NCBI RefSeq assembly: GCF_900188105.1
Contig: NZ_FZNP01000016.1
Location: 106,265-170,264, forward strand
Length of the DNA stretch: 64,000 nucleotides
Source: Actinomadura mexicana
GTDB lineage: Bacteria > Actinomycetota > Actinomycetes > Streptosporangiales > Streptosporangiaceae
Direction: 5' to 3'
The position numbers and the translations under genes were made by a program. Position 1 is the stretch's first letter; each line of letters starts with the position of its first letter. The notes under the pieces are model-generated. The model had not been told where the DNA came from. It worked only from the letters and a program-made list of their open reading frames with translations, and made no database searches. Positions 52,168 through 60,328 of this stretch are shown piece by piece.

Positions 52168-52939
52168 ACAGCACCTCCGGGTCGGCCAGGCCGTTGGCGA
52201 CGATGGGCCGCTCCTGCCAGTGGGTGCCCGAGTCGAGGATCGCGGTCAGGAAGCTCGGCCGGACCCACTTGTAGCGGTCCACCGTCTTCCCGCCCTCCTC
52301 CACCTTGATGTAGAGGCCCTCCATCTCCTCGGAGGCGTCGGTCTCCCCGGCGACGCGGCCGGGGTCGGCGCCGCCCGCCTCGGCCGCCGCGCGCAGCGCG
52401 TCCCGCCAGCGCGGGGTGCGGCAGGTGGAGGGGCCGGCCAGTTTCGTCAGCGCGGCCAAGTGCGGCAGCGGGCCCTCGTGCAGGACGGGCACCGACACGA
52501 CCGGCGTCCCGGCGAGCAGCTCGCGGCGCCGCTCGGTCGACAGGAACGTCCCGTCGGTCTGGTCGAGGACGTCGAACTCGCAGAAGTAGTGGGGGAGCGC
52601 GTCGTAGAAGACCGTGTGCTTGGCGTACAGCCATTCCCCGTACAGGACGTACCGGTCCTGCAAGCGCTCGCGCAGCACGTGCTGGACCGACGCCGCCCAC
52701 GCCTTCAGCGGCCCGAACTGCCGCTCGCGCGGCCCGCCGGTCAGGTAGTGGCCGCGGCTCTGGAGCCGCAGCTCGCCGCCGGAGGAGAAGCTGATGCCGG
52801 CGTTGGCGCCGTCGAGCTTCTCCTCCACGACCAGGAACCGCCCGGCGATCGCCTCGAACGGCACGGCGGCAAGATCGTGGTCGCCCGGTTGGAGCCGGGA
52901 GCCCGCGATGTGCCGGGTCCGGGGGTACTTGTGCAGCAT
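52154..52939 (-). CDS. RNA ligase (Rnl2/Rnl5-like nucleotidyltransferase)
   Basis: A 261-residue ATP-grasp-type covalent nucleotidyltransferase. Motif I is EEKLDGANAG with the adenylated lysine at about K41. YVLYGEWLYAKHTVFYD fits motif III, EMEGLYIKVE motif IV and DRYKWVRP motif V. It would seal ends made by the HD-Pnk encoded directly downstream in the same operon (14-bp overlap). It probably starts at ATG 52939; the upstream region is short and the message may be leaderless. Confidence 0.82.
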   Translation of the reverse strand: MLHKYPRTRHIAGSRLQPGDHDLAAVPFEAIAGRFLVVEEKLDGANAGISFSSGGELRLQSRGHYLTGGPRERQFGPLKAWAASVQHVLRERLQDRYVLYGEWLYAKHTVFYDALPHYFCEFDVLDQTDGTFLSTERRRELLAGTPVVSVPVLHEGPLPHLAALTKLAGPSTCRTPRWRDALRAAAEAGGADPGRVAGETDASEEMEGLYIKVEEGGKTVDRYKWVRPSFLTAILDSGTHWQERPIVANGLADPEVLYAGV

Positions 52940-52990
52940 GCGACCGTTCTAGGGCCGAGCCGCCGGTCCTGCCAACCGGTTTTCGGTCCG

Positions 52991-54382
52991 TCAGCGGGCG
53001 GGGACGACGCGGGTGAGGGCCAGCGCGGTCAGCCACAGCGCCACGCTCGCCCAGGCCAGGACGTGCAGGCCGGAGGCGAACGCCGGGTGCGGTGCGGGAC
53101 CCGCGACCGCCCCGTAGACGGCGACGCCGAGCGCCGTCCCGACCTGCCGGGCGGTGTTGTTGAACCCGCCGGCCAGCCCGGCGTGCGCCGGGGGGACGGC
53201 GCGCATCGCGGCGGCGACCACCGCGGTGACGATCAGGCCGTCCCCGATCCCGATGGCCAGCAGCGCCGGCAGCAGCGCCGCATAGCCGCCGCCGGGACCG
53301 GCGCCGAGCAGCGACAAGGACCCCGCCGCGGCGACGGCGGTGCCCGCCGCGAGCGGCATCCGCGTCCCGAACCGAGCGGTGAGGCGCCCGCTCACCGGGG
53401 CCAGGACCGCCAGCGGCGCGGCCATCGGCAGCAGCATCGCCCCGGAGACCAGCGCGGAGCGGTGCCCGGCCTGCTGCAGTTGCAGCGTCGCCACGAACAG
53501 GACCCCGTTGGTGACCAGGTTCATGATGAGCGCGATGCCGCCGGCGCCGAGGAACGCCGGGGCCCGCAGCAGCCCGCCCGGGACCATCGGCGCGGCGGCG
53601 CGGCGCTCGGCCAGGACGAACGCCGTCCCGGCGGCCAGGGTGAGCACGGCGGTGGCGGCGGCGCCGTCGCGGTGGCCGTGGCCTGCGGCGATGACCGTCC
53701 AGACCAGGCCGCCGAGGGTGAGCGGCGCGAGCACCATCCCCGCCCGGTCCAGCGCGGCGCCCGGCCGGGCGCGGTCGGGTTCGCGGACCAGCGCGCGGAC
53801 GCCGCCGATCGCCGCCGCGGCGATCGGCGCGTTCAGCAGGAAGATCCACCGCCAGCCGATCGTGTCGACCAGCAGCCCGCCCAGCAGCGGCCCGGCCGGC
53901 AGCGCCGTGGAGGAGATCCCGGCCCACACCCCGAGGGCCCGCGCCTGCTCGGCGCGTCCGGGGTAGTACGCGGTGATCAGGGCGAGGCCGCCGGGCAGCA
54001 GCAGCGCGGCGCCCGCCCCCTGCGCGACCCGCGCCGCGATCAGCGGGCCGGCGCCGGGCGCGGCCCCGCAGGCCAGCGATGCCAGCCCGAACAGTGCGAA
54101 CCCGGTGAGCGTCATCCGGCGGTGCCCGATCCGGTCGCCGAGGGCACCGCCGCCCAGCAGCAGCCCCGCGATCGCGACCGCGTAGCCGTCCACGACGCCC
54201 TGCAGGCCGGGCAGGCCGGTGCCGAGCGCCCGGCCGATGCCGGGGAGCGCGACGTTGACGATCGTCACGTCCAGCAGCACCAGGAACATCCCGGCGCACA
54301 GGATCGCGAGCATCACCCCGCGCCGGGGTGCGGGGCCGGCCTGCCGGGCGGGGGTCTCGGTCGCGTGTGTTGGGGAACCCAT
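52991..54382 (-). CDS. MFS drug-efflux transporter (DHA2, 14-TM type)
   Basis: A 463-residue major facilitator with 14 predicted helices: LAILCAGMFLVLLDVTIVNVALPGIGRAL is the DHA2 motif D1 region, GALGDRIGHRRM motif A, and RVAQGAGAALLLPGGLALI and AGISSTALPAGPLLGGLL motif B/C. Likely a proton-driven drug exporter. The start is ATG 54382 (an ATG at 54391 is also possible). Same strand as, but not overlapping, the Vgb-like gene upstream. Confidence 0.87.
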   Translation of the reverse strand: MGSPTHATETPARQAGPAPRRGVMLAILCAGMFLVLLDVTIVNVALPGIGRALGTGLPGLQGVVDGYAVAIAGLLLGGGALGDRIGHRRMTLTGFALFGLASLACGAAPGAGPLIAARVAQGAGAALLLPGGLALITAYYPGRAEQARALGVWAGISSTALPAGPLLGGLLVDTIGWRWIFLLNAPIAAAAIGGVRALVREPDRARPGAALDRAGMVLAPLTLGGLVWTVIAAGHGHRDGAAATAVLTLAAGTAFVLAERRAAAPMVPGGLLRAPAFLGAGGIALIMNLVTNGVLFVATLQLQQAGHRSALVSGAMLLPMAAPLAVLAPVSGRLTARFGTRMPLAAGTAVAAAGSLSLLGAGPGGGYAALLPALLAIGIGDGLIVTAVVAAAMRAVPPAHAGLAGGFNNTARQVGTALGVAVYGAVAGPAPHPAFASGLHVLAWASVALWLTALALTRVVPAR

Positions 54383-54452
54383 GCCGCCCACGGTGGCCCG
54401 CGCACGTTTCGGCGCGGCTCGAACCGTCCGGTCCCCGAGGGCCGGGGGCGGG

Positions 54453-55343
54453 TCAGGCGACGGAGACGCGGGCGAGCGCGCCGGTCTCCAGCGCCACCCA
54501 CAGGGCGCCGTCCGGGCCGACCGCGATGCCGTGCGGCTCGCATCCGGGCATCGGCAGAGGGTGCTCGTCGATGCGGCCGTCGGGACTGATGCGGCCGACG
54601 TGGGCGGTGGCCCACTCGGTGAACCACAGGTCTCCGCCGGGCCCGGCGACGATGGCGTGCGGGCGGGCGGCCCGGTCGGGCAGCGGGAACTCGGTCACCT
54701 TCCCGTCGGTGGTGATCCGCCCGATGTGCCCGGTGCCGATGCAGGCGAACCAGAGCGCGCCGTCCGGCCCGGCGGCGATGCCGACCGGCGCGGAGCCCTC
54801 GGTGGGCAGCGGGTGGACGGCGACCTGCCCGTCCGGCGCGATCCGCCCGATGGCGTTGCCCTGGTTGAGGGTGAACCACAGGGCCTCGTCCGGGCCCGCC
54901 GCGATCATCGAGGGCATCGCGCCCTCTCCCGGCACGGGAAAAGCGCTGACCTGGCCGTCCACGGTGATCCGGCCGACGCCGCCGGCGTGCATGCGGGTGA
55001 ACCACAGCGCCCCGTCCGGCCCGGCCGCGATCCCGCACGGACCCCACCCCCCGGGCAGGGCGAACGGCGTGACCTCGCCCGCGGTGGTGATCCGGCCGAT
55101 CGCGTCGCCGTGGAACGCGGTGAACCACAGCGCGCCGTCCGGACCCGCCGTGATGATCATCGGCCCGGCGGGGACGGGCCCGTGCACGGTGAGGTCCCCG
55201 TCCGGCGCCATCCGCGCGATCCGGCCCTCGTGGACGAGCGTGCACCACAGCGCCCCGTCCGGCCCGGCGGCGACGCTGTACGGCCCCGCGTCCGGGCCGG
55301 ACACCCGGAACTCCTTGATCGTGACGTGCGAACCCTCTGGCAT
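54453..55343 (-). CDS. Virginiamycin B lyase-like protein (seven-bladed beta-propeller)
   Basis: A 296-residue protein built from seven repeats of about 42 residues with GPDGALWFT-like strands (SVAAGPDGALWCTLVHEGRI, GIAAGPDGALWFTRMHAGGV, and so on), matching streptogramin B lyase (Vgb). A His at ARPHAIVAGPGGDLWFTEWATAHVGRI and the following Glu and His are in catalytic positions; true Vgb enzymes linearise virginiamycin-type depsipeptides by elimination. Many actinobacterial homologues do something else, so resistance is only possible. No signal peptide. It faces a TetR gene. Confidence 0.8.
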   Translation of the reverse strand: MPEGSHVTIKEFRVSGPDAGPYSVAAGPDGALWCTLVHEGRIARMAPDGDLTVHGPVPAGPMIITAGPDGALWFTAFHGDAIGRITTAGEVTPFALPGGWGPCGIAAGPDGALWFTRMHAGGVGRITVDGQVSAFPVPGEGAMPSMIAAGPDEALWFTLNQGNAIGRIAPDGQVAVHPLPTEGSAPVGIAAGPDGALWFACIGTGHIGRITTDGKVTEFPLPDRAARPHAIVAGPGGDLWFTEWATAHVGRISPDGRIDEHPLPMPGCEPHGIAVGPDGALWVALETGALARVSVA

Positions 55344-55394
55344 GGATGTCGTCCCCCTCGTCCCTCCACTGCTGTTTCCGTCCAAGGACGAAGT

Positions 55395-55416
55395 TAACGC
55401 AACCGGAGTTGCGTTA
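55395..55416. promoter_or_regulatory. Palindrome between Vgb-like and tetR genes
   Basis: TAACGCAAC-CGGA-GTTGCGTTA, a 9-4-9 perfect inverted repeat, 52 bp from the Vgb start and 42 bp from the TetR start. Strong TetR operator candidate. Confidence 0.7.
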
Positions 55417-55458
55417 CGATCGGAGCGTGGACACCAGCCGGGACCGCCGGGCCGCGCG

Positions 55459-56076
55459 GTGACCGCCTCCGGGCCCGGGACCGTCCGCCCCGGCGGACGC
55501 ACCGCGCGGGTGCGCGACGCCGTTCGTGAGGCGACCCTCGCCGTGCTGTCCCAGCACGGCTACGAGGGGCTCGCCGTCGAAGCGGTGGCGGCCCGCTCCG
55601 GGGTGCACAAGACCACCGTCTACCGGCGGTGGGGCAGCGCCGACGGCCTCATCGCCGACGCCCTCGGCATGGCCGCCGCCGAACCGTGGCCGATCCCCGA
55701 CACCGGCACCCTCGCCGGCGACCTGCGCGCCCTCGCCCGGCTCGTCGTGGCCGGCTTCGCCGATCCCGTGCAGGGCCCGATCGCCCGCGCGTTCGTGCTG
55801 GCCGCGGCGCAGAGCGGCGACGCCGCCCGCTCCCTGCACGCGTTCTTCGCCCGGCGCCACGAGCAGGCCACCGTCATCGTCAGGCGCGCCGTCGAGCGAG
55901 GCGAGGCCCCCGCCGGCACGGACGCGGCCGAGGTCGTCCGCCTCGCCGTCGCCCCCCTGTACTACCGGCTGTTCATCACCGGGGAGCCGATCGACGAGCC
56001 GGCCGCCGACCGGGCCGCCGCGTCCGCGGGCGCCGCCGCCCGCGCGGGCGCCCTCACGGCCGCGCCGAACCCGTGA
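55459..56076 (+). CDS. TetR family regulator
   Basis: A 205-residue regulator. HTH residues about 17-60: VREATLAVLSQHGYEGLAVE, then AARSGVHKTTVYRRWGSADG. The rest is a typical C-terminal domain (DTGTLAGDLRALARLVVAGF), matching the TetR_C_11-like group. The only in-frame start is GTG 55459; an 11-codon GTG frame at 55427 ends in GTGA overlapping this start. It is divergent from the Vgb-like gene; the palindrome at 55395-55416 is its probable operator. Confidence 0.87.
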   Translation: MTASGPGTVRPGGRTARVRDAVREATLAVLSQHGYEGLAVEAVAARSGVHKTTVYRRWGSADGLIADALGMAAAEPWPIPDTGTLAGDLRALARLVVAGFADPVQGPIARAFVLAAAQSGDAARSLHAFFARRHEQATVIVRRAVERGEAPAGTDAAEVVRLAVAPLYYRLFITGEPIDEPAADRAAASAGAAARAGALTAAPNP

Positions 56077-56085
56077 CGGCCGCCC

Positions 56086-56196
56086 TCAGAGGGCGGCGAG
56101 GGCACTGCGCAGGGCGGCGGCGTAGGCGCGGGGGTGGGTGGTGTTGCCGTTGTGGCCGCCGGGGAACTCGTGCACATCCGCGCCGAGCAGGGAGTA
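56086..56196 (-). pseudogene. C-terminal remnant of an alpha/beta hydrolase
   Basis: The minus strand reads SLLGADVHEFPGGHNGNTTHPRAYAAALRSALAAL and stops at 56086. It looks like the last 35 residues of an alpha/beta hydrolase with the catalytic-His motif GGHN; the rest of the gene is absent. It runs straight into the remnant on the other strand. Identification rests on a short stretch. Confidence 0.5.
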
Positions 56197-56198
56197 AC

Positions 56199-56324
56199 GT
56201 CGACACCGCCCTGGCGGCGGCCCTGGACACCGACGACCCGCAACGGGTCGCCGAGATCGTCGGCCTCCTCGAGGAGCTCGCGCGGCACCTGACCCCGCAA
56301 GCGATCACCCGCATGCGCGGCTAG
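56199..56324 (+). pseudogene. Unidentified gene remnant
   Basis: A 41-codon open stretch with strong G/C third positions ending at TAG 56322-56324: VDTALAAALDTDDPQRVAEI, then VGLLEELARHLTPQAITRMRG. It has no start and no upstream part in frame beyond the hydrolase remnant. It reads like the C-terminus of an alpha-helical protein, perhaps a regulator. Its stop lies on the stop of the convergent ECF42 gene (56321). Confidence 0.4.
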
Positions 56325-57598
56325 TCGCCTGCCGGACCTTCGGGCCGCACGGCCGTCCCCGCCAGGCGGGCGGCGCGGGCGTTGAGGTAGCGCTGCTCGG
56401 GCAGGCTGTGGGTGCGCGCGGCCGCAGCCAGGTAGCACGCCCGCGCGGCGGCGGTGTCGCCGGACATCTCCAGCAGGTGGGCGCGGACGGCGTGCATGCG
56501 GTGGTGCCCGGCGATCCGCGGGTCGTCCCGCAACTCCTCCACCAGGGCGAGCCCGGCGCCCGGCCCGCGGGCCATCGCCACGGCTACGGCGTGGTTGAGC
56601 GCCGCCATCGGGTTGGGCGCCAGCTCCATCAGCACTCCGTACAGGGCCGCGATCTGCGGCCAGTCGGTGTCCCGCGCGGTCGCGGCCTCGTCGTGGAGCG
56701 CGGCGATCGCGGCCTGCACCTGGTAGGGGCCTGCCGGCCCGCGTGGCAGCGCCGCCGATAGCAGCTCCGCTCCCTCGGCGATGTACCCGGCGTTCCACAG
56801 GCTCCGGTCCTGCTCGGCGAGCGGGACGAGGTCACCGCCCGGGCCCGTACGAGCGGGCCGGCGCGCGTCGGTGAGCAACATGAGCGCGAGCAGCCCGGCC
56901 GCCTCGGCGTCGCCGGGCAGCAGCCGGTGCACGATCCTGGCCAGGCGGATCGCCTCGGTCGCCGGCTCGCCCCGGGCCAGGTGAGACCCGGCCGTGCTCG
57001 CGTAGCCCTCGGTGAAGATCAGGTAGAGGACGCGCAGGACCGCGGCGACCCGGGCGGGACGCTCGTCCGCGGCGGGCATCCGGAAGGGGACGTGGCTGTC
57101 GCGGACGCGCCGCTTGGCGCGGCTGATGCGCTGCCCCAAGGTCGGTTCGGGCACGAAGAACGCGCGGGCGATCTCGGCGGTCGTCAGCCCGCCGACCGAG
57201 CGGAGGGTGAGCGCGATCTGCAGGTCCGGCGCCAGCACCGGGTGGCAGCACAGGAACAGCAGGACCAGGGTGTCGTCACCGCCCGGCGGCGGCCGGTCGG
57301 CGGCGGGCGCGAGCCAGGCGTCCGGCGGCGTCCACGCGGCCAGGACGTCCTCGCGACGCCGGCGGGCCCGCTCGGCGCGCAGCAGGTCGGTCAGCCGGCG
57401 GGACGCCACCGTGATCAGCCAGGCGCGCGGATCGGCGGGGACCCCCTGCTCCGGCCACCGCGACGCGGCGGCGACCAGCGCCTCCTGGACGGCGTCCTCG
57501 GCGGTGTCGAAATGCCCGTACCGGCGGACCAGCGCGCCGAGGACCTGCGGCGCCAGCGGGCGCAGCAGGTCCCAGTCGCCCTCCGGCGGTACGGTCAC
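56321..57598 (-). CDS. ECF42-type RNA polymerase sigma factor (DUF6596/TPR C-terminus)
   Basis: A 425-residue sigma factor. Region 2 covers about residues 8-75 (VRRYGHFDTAEDAVQEALVAAASRW, PRAWLITVASRRLTDLLR), region 4 about 125-185 (LTLRSVGGLTTAEIARAFFV, EPTLGQRISRAKRRV). The long C-terminal part (YLIFTEGYAS, LARIVHRLLPGDAEAAGLLALMLL, MHAVRAHLLEMSGDTAAARACYLAA) is the TPR-like extension of ECF42. There is no anti-sigma gene; the extension does that job. The GTG at 57598 overlaps the stop of the YCII gene upstream by four bases. Confidence 0.9.
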   Translation of the reverse strand: MTVPPEGDWDLLRPLAPQVLGALVRRYGHFDTAEDAVQEALVAAASRWPEQGVPADPRAWLITVASRRLTDLLRAERARRRREDVLAAWTPPDAWLAPAADRPPPGGDDTLVLLFLCCHPVLAPDLQIALTLRSVGGLTTAEIARAFFVPEPTLGQRISRAKRRVRDSHVPFRMPAADERPARVAAVLRVLYLIFTEGYASTAGSHLARGEPATEAIRLARIVHRLLPGDAEAAGLLALMLLTDARRPARTGPGGDLVPLAEQDRSLWNAGYIAEGAELLSAALPRGPAGPYQVQAAIAALHDEAATARDTDWPQIAALYGVLMELAPNPMAALNHAVAVAMARGPGAGLALVEELRDDPRIAGHHRMHAVRAHLLEMSGDTAAARACYLAAAARTHSLPEQRYLNARAARLAGTAVRPEGPAGD

Positions 57599-58014
57599 GG
57601 CTCCAGGTCGGCGCGCCCGTCGACGATCGGCCGCAGGTCCGCGTACGCCCGTTCCCGCGCCGCCGCCGGGCCGGGGCACTGCGCGAGCCGCGCGGCGATC
57701 TGCGAGGCGCGGTCGAAGCTGTCGCACTCGATGACGGTGTACCCGGCGAGCACCTCGGCCGTCTCGGGGTAGGGGCCGTCGGTCACGGCCGGCACCCCGT
57801 CCTTGGTGTGGAAGCGGCGGGTGTGGACGGGCGCGGCCAGCCCCTGGGCGTCCACGAACTCCCCGGAGTCGACGAGGTCCTGGTTGAACTTCTCCATGAA
57901 CGCATACATCTCGGCCAGCTCCTCGCCGGACCAGACGGCCTCGTCCTCGGGCACGTTCCCCGCCATCTCGTCGTAGGCCCGCTGGGACGCGTACAGCATG
58001 AGCATGTACTTCAC
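57595..58014 (-). CDS. YCII-related (DGPF) protein
   Basis: A 139-residue protein: YMLMLYASQRAYDEMAG, FNQDLVDSGEFVDAQGLA, VTDGPYPETAEVLAGYTVIECDSFDRA. The DGPYPETAE motif corresponds to the DGPF motif of YCII-like proteins that are the standard partner of ECF42 sigma factors. It is translated first and overlaps the sigma gene (GTGA). Its start is GTG 58014. The reaction is unknown. It is divergent from the MFS gene at 58189. Confidence 0.88.
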   Translation of the reverse strand: MKYMLMLYASQRAYDEMAGNVPEDEAVWSGEELAEMYAFMEKFNQDLVDSGEFVDAQGLAAPVHTRRFHTKDGVPAVTDGPYPETAEVLAGYTVIECDSFDRASQIAARLAQCPGPAAARERAYADLRPIVDGRADLEP

Positions 58015-58188
58015 GGTGGTCTCCCCTCCGGTCCGGCGCCCCGGTGGCGCCTCGCACGGGAGACGTCGGAGCCGCTCGGCCGTCTTCGACAGCCTTTCCC
58101 ATTCTTCCTCGCGGATCGATGTCGAGAACCGCGCGCCCACTCCGACCACCCCGTGACAGTGATCCCGATCCGACGAGGAAACACCGAT

Positions 58189-59742
58189 ATGGAGCACAAC
58201 GGGCAGGGCACCGCGGCGGTCCGCGCCGGGACGCGCGGGTGGCTCGCGCTGGCCGTCCTGGCGCTGCCGTCGCTGCTGATGGCCATGGACATGACGGCGC
58301 TGCTGCTGGCGCTGCCGCGGCTGAGCGCCGACCTGGGGGCAGGCGGCACCGAGCAGCTGTGGATCAGCGACGCCTACGGGTTCATGGTCGCCGGATTCGT
58401 CATCACCATGGGGACGCTGGGCGACCGGATCGGACGCCGCCGGCTGCTGTTCGTCGGCGCCGCCGCGTTCGCCGTCCTGTCGGCCGTCGCCGCCTACGCC
58501 CCCGACCCGGGGACGCTGATCGCCGCCCGGGCGCTGCTGGGCGTGGCGGGGGCGACGCTGATGCCCTCGACGCTGGCGCTGATCACCAACATCTTCCGCG
58601 ACGAGCGCGAGCGCGGGAAGGCCATCGCGATCTGGGCCACCTGCCAGTTCGCGGGCGGGGCGTTCGGCCCGGTGCTGGCCGGGCTCCTGCTCCAGCGCTT
58701 CTGGTGGGGGTCGGTGTTCCTGGTCGCCGTCCCGGTCATGGCGCTTCTGCTGGCGGCCGGGCCGGTCCTGCTGCCGGAGTTCCGGGACCGGTCGGCCGGA
58801 CGGCGGATCGACCCCCTCAGCGTCGCGCTCTCCCTGGCCGCCGTGCTGCCGCTGGTGTACGGGATGAAGCAGCTGGCCCTCGCAGACGGCCGCGGCGGGG
58901 CCGCCCCGGCCGCCGCGCTCGCCGGGGGAGCGGTGGCCGGCGCCATGTTCGTCCGGCGCCAGCTCAGGCTCGACCATCCGCTGCTGGACCTGCGGCTGCT
59001 GCGCGGCCGCCCGCTCGGCGCCGTCCTGGTCTCGCTGGTCCTCGCGGGCGTCGCCATGGCGGGGACCGGCCTGATGGTGACCCAGTACCTGCAGGACGTG
59101 CTGGGGCACTCGCCGCTGGCCTCGGCCGTGCTGTTCGCGCCGATGGGGCTGGGCGTCGCGGCCGGGACGATGGCGGCGCCCGCGCTGGCCAGGCGGATCC
59201 GTCCCGCCACCGCGATCGCCTCCGGACTGGCGGTCTCGGCGGCGGGCTGCCTCCCGCTGACGGTGTCGGACGGGCCCGCGACCGTCATCGCCGGCATCAC
59301 CGTCCTGGCCCTCGGCACCGGCCCGCTGTTCGCGCTGGGCACCGGCCTGGTGGTCGGGTCCGTCCCGCCCGAACGCGCGGGCTCTGCGGCGTCGCTGTCG
59401 GAGACCGGCAACTACCTCGGCGGATCGCTGGGGCTGGCGGTCATCGGCGTGGTCGGCGCCTCGGTCTACCAGGCCCGGATGCACCACGTCGGCGGGGCCG
59501 CGTCCCGCACCCTGGCCGGCGCCGTCGCCGACAGCGGCCGCCTGCCGCCCGCGCGGGCCGAGGAGCTGCTGGACGGCGCCCACGCCGCGTTCACGGCGGG
59601 CCTGCACACCACCGGCGCCATCGCCGCCGCGATCTTCGCCGTGCTCGCCGTCGTCGTGGCGGCGTCGGCCCGCCGCGGCGCGCAACCCGAGCCCGCGCCG
59701 TCGGCGGCCGCGGAAGCCGAAGCCCGGCCCGCCGCGGTGTGA
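58189..59742 (+). CDS. MFS drug-efflux transporter (SmvA/QacA-like DHA2, 14-TM)
   Basis: A 517-residue major facilitator with 14 helices: LLMAMDMTALLLALPRLSADLG, motif A GTLGDRIGRRRL, ARALLGVAGATLMPSTLALI and the long RIDPLSVALSLAAVLPLVYGMKQ linker region of SmvA/QacA-like pumps. It probably exports cationic drugs or biocides. GAGGAA precedes the ATG. Its C-terminal 20 residues are an Ala/Glu-rich tail. It is divergent from the YCII/ECF42 pair, so the sigma factor may act on its promoter, but that is only a guess. Confidence 0.88.
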   Translation: MEHNGQGTAAVRAGTRGWLALAVLALPSLLMAMDMTALLLALPRLSADLGAGGTEQLWISDAYGFMVAGFVITMGTLGDRIGRRRLLFVGAAAFAVLSAVAAYAPDPGTLIAARALLGVAGATLMPSTLALITNIFRDERERGKAIAIWATCQFAGGAFGPVLAGLLLQRFWWGSVFLVAVPVMALLLAAGPVLLPEFRDRSAGRRIDPLSVALSLAAVLPLVYGMKQLALADGRGGAAPAAALAGGAVAGAMFVRRQLRLDHPLLDLRLLRGRPLGAVLVSLVLAGVAMAGTGLMVTQYLQDVLGHSPLASAVLFAPMGLGVAAGTMAAPALARRIRPATAIASGLAVSAAGCLPLTVSDGPATVIAGITVLALGTGPLFALGTGLVVGSVPPERAGSAASLSETGNYLGGSLGLAVIGVVGASVYQARMHHVGGAASRTLAGAVADSGRLPPARAEELLDGAHAAFTAGLHTTGAIAAAIFAVLAVVVAASARRGAQPEPAPSAAAEAEARPAAV

Positions 59743-59752
59743 GGGGGCGGTG

Positions 59753-60307
59753 TCAGGAGGGAGCCGTCCACTCCTGCTCCTTCCAGGCCGGGTCGAGCGG
59801 CGTGTGGGCGATGTGGTTGGTGTAGTTGGACAGGGTCTTCATGCCGACGCCGAGGACGACGTCCAGGACGTGGCGGCGGGTGTGGCCGGCGGCCAGGAAC
59901 GCCTCGACGTCCGCGTCGTCCACCCAGCCGCGCCGCGTCACCATGGCGCCGGTGAGGCGGCGGACGGCCTCCAGCCCGGGGTCGCCCAAGGCCCGCCCCG
60001 CGCGCAGCGCCTCCACGACCTCGGCGGGGACGCGGGCCCGCAGCGCCACCGTTGAGTGCGCGGCCACGCAGTACTCGCAGCCGTTCAGCACGCTGGCGGT
60101 GATCAGCACGGCGTGCTTGGCGTGCCCCGGCAGCGATGATCTGTTGAACTGCTCCGACAGGGCGTTGTAGCCGGCGAGCAGTTCCGGCGACTCGGCCATC
60201 ACGCCGTTGAGCGTGGTGACGAACCCCATCCGATTCTTGGCGGCCTCCAGTTGCGGACGGGCGTCGGCGGGGGCGTCGGTCTCGTCGTAGACGGTGAACT
60301 CGGCCAT
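59753..60307 (-). CDS. Carboxymuconolactone decarboxylase/AhpD-like protein
   Basis: A 184-residue AhpD-fold protein. The NGCEYCVAAHS motif holds the redox CxxC and His (E-x2-C-x2-C-x3-H type arrangement). It probably acts as an alkylhydroperoxidase or in stress reduction; the C-terminal half includes FLAAGHTRRHVLDVVLGVGMKTLSNYTNHIA. AAGGAG lies six bases before ATG 60307. It is followed by the stop of the MFS gene (convergent). The TetR gene lies upstream on the same strand, 21 bp away; the two probably form one unit. Confidence 0.87.
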   Translation of the reverse strand: MAEFTVYDETDAPADARPQLEAAKNRMGFVTTLNGVMAESPELLAGYNALSEQFNRSSLPGHAKHAVLITASVLNGCEYCVAAHSTVALRARVPAEVVEALRAGRALGDPGLEAVRRLTGAMVTRRGWVDDADVEAFLAAGHTRRHVLDVVLGVGMKTLSNYTNHIAHTPLDPAWKEQEWTAPS

Positions 60308-60328
60308 CGTCATCTCCTTAACGGGTCG

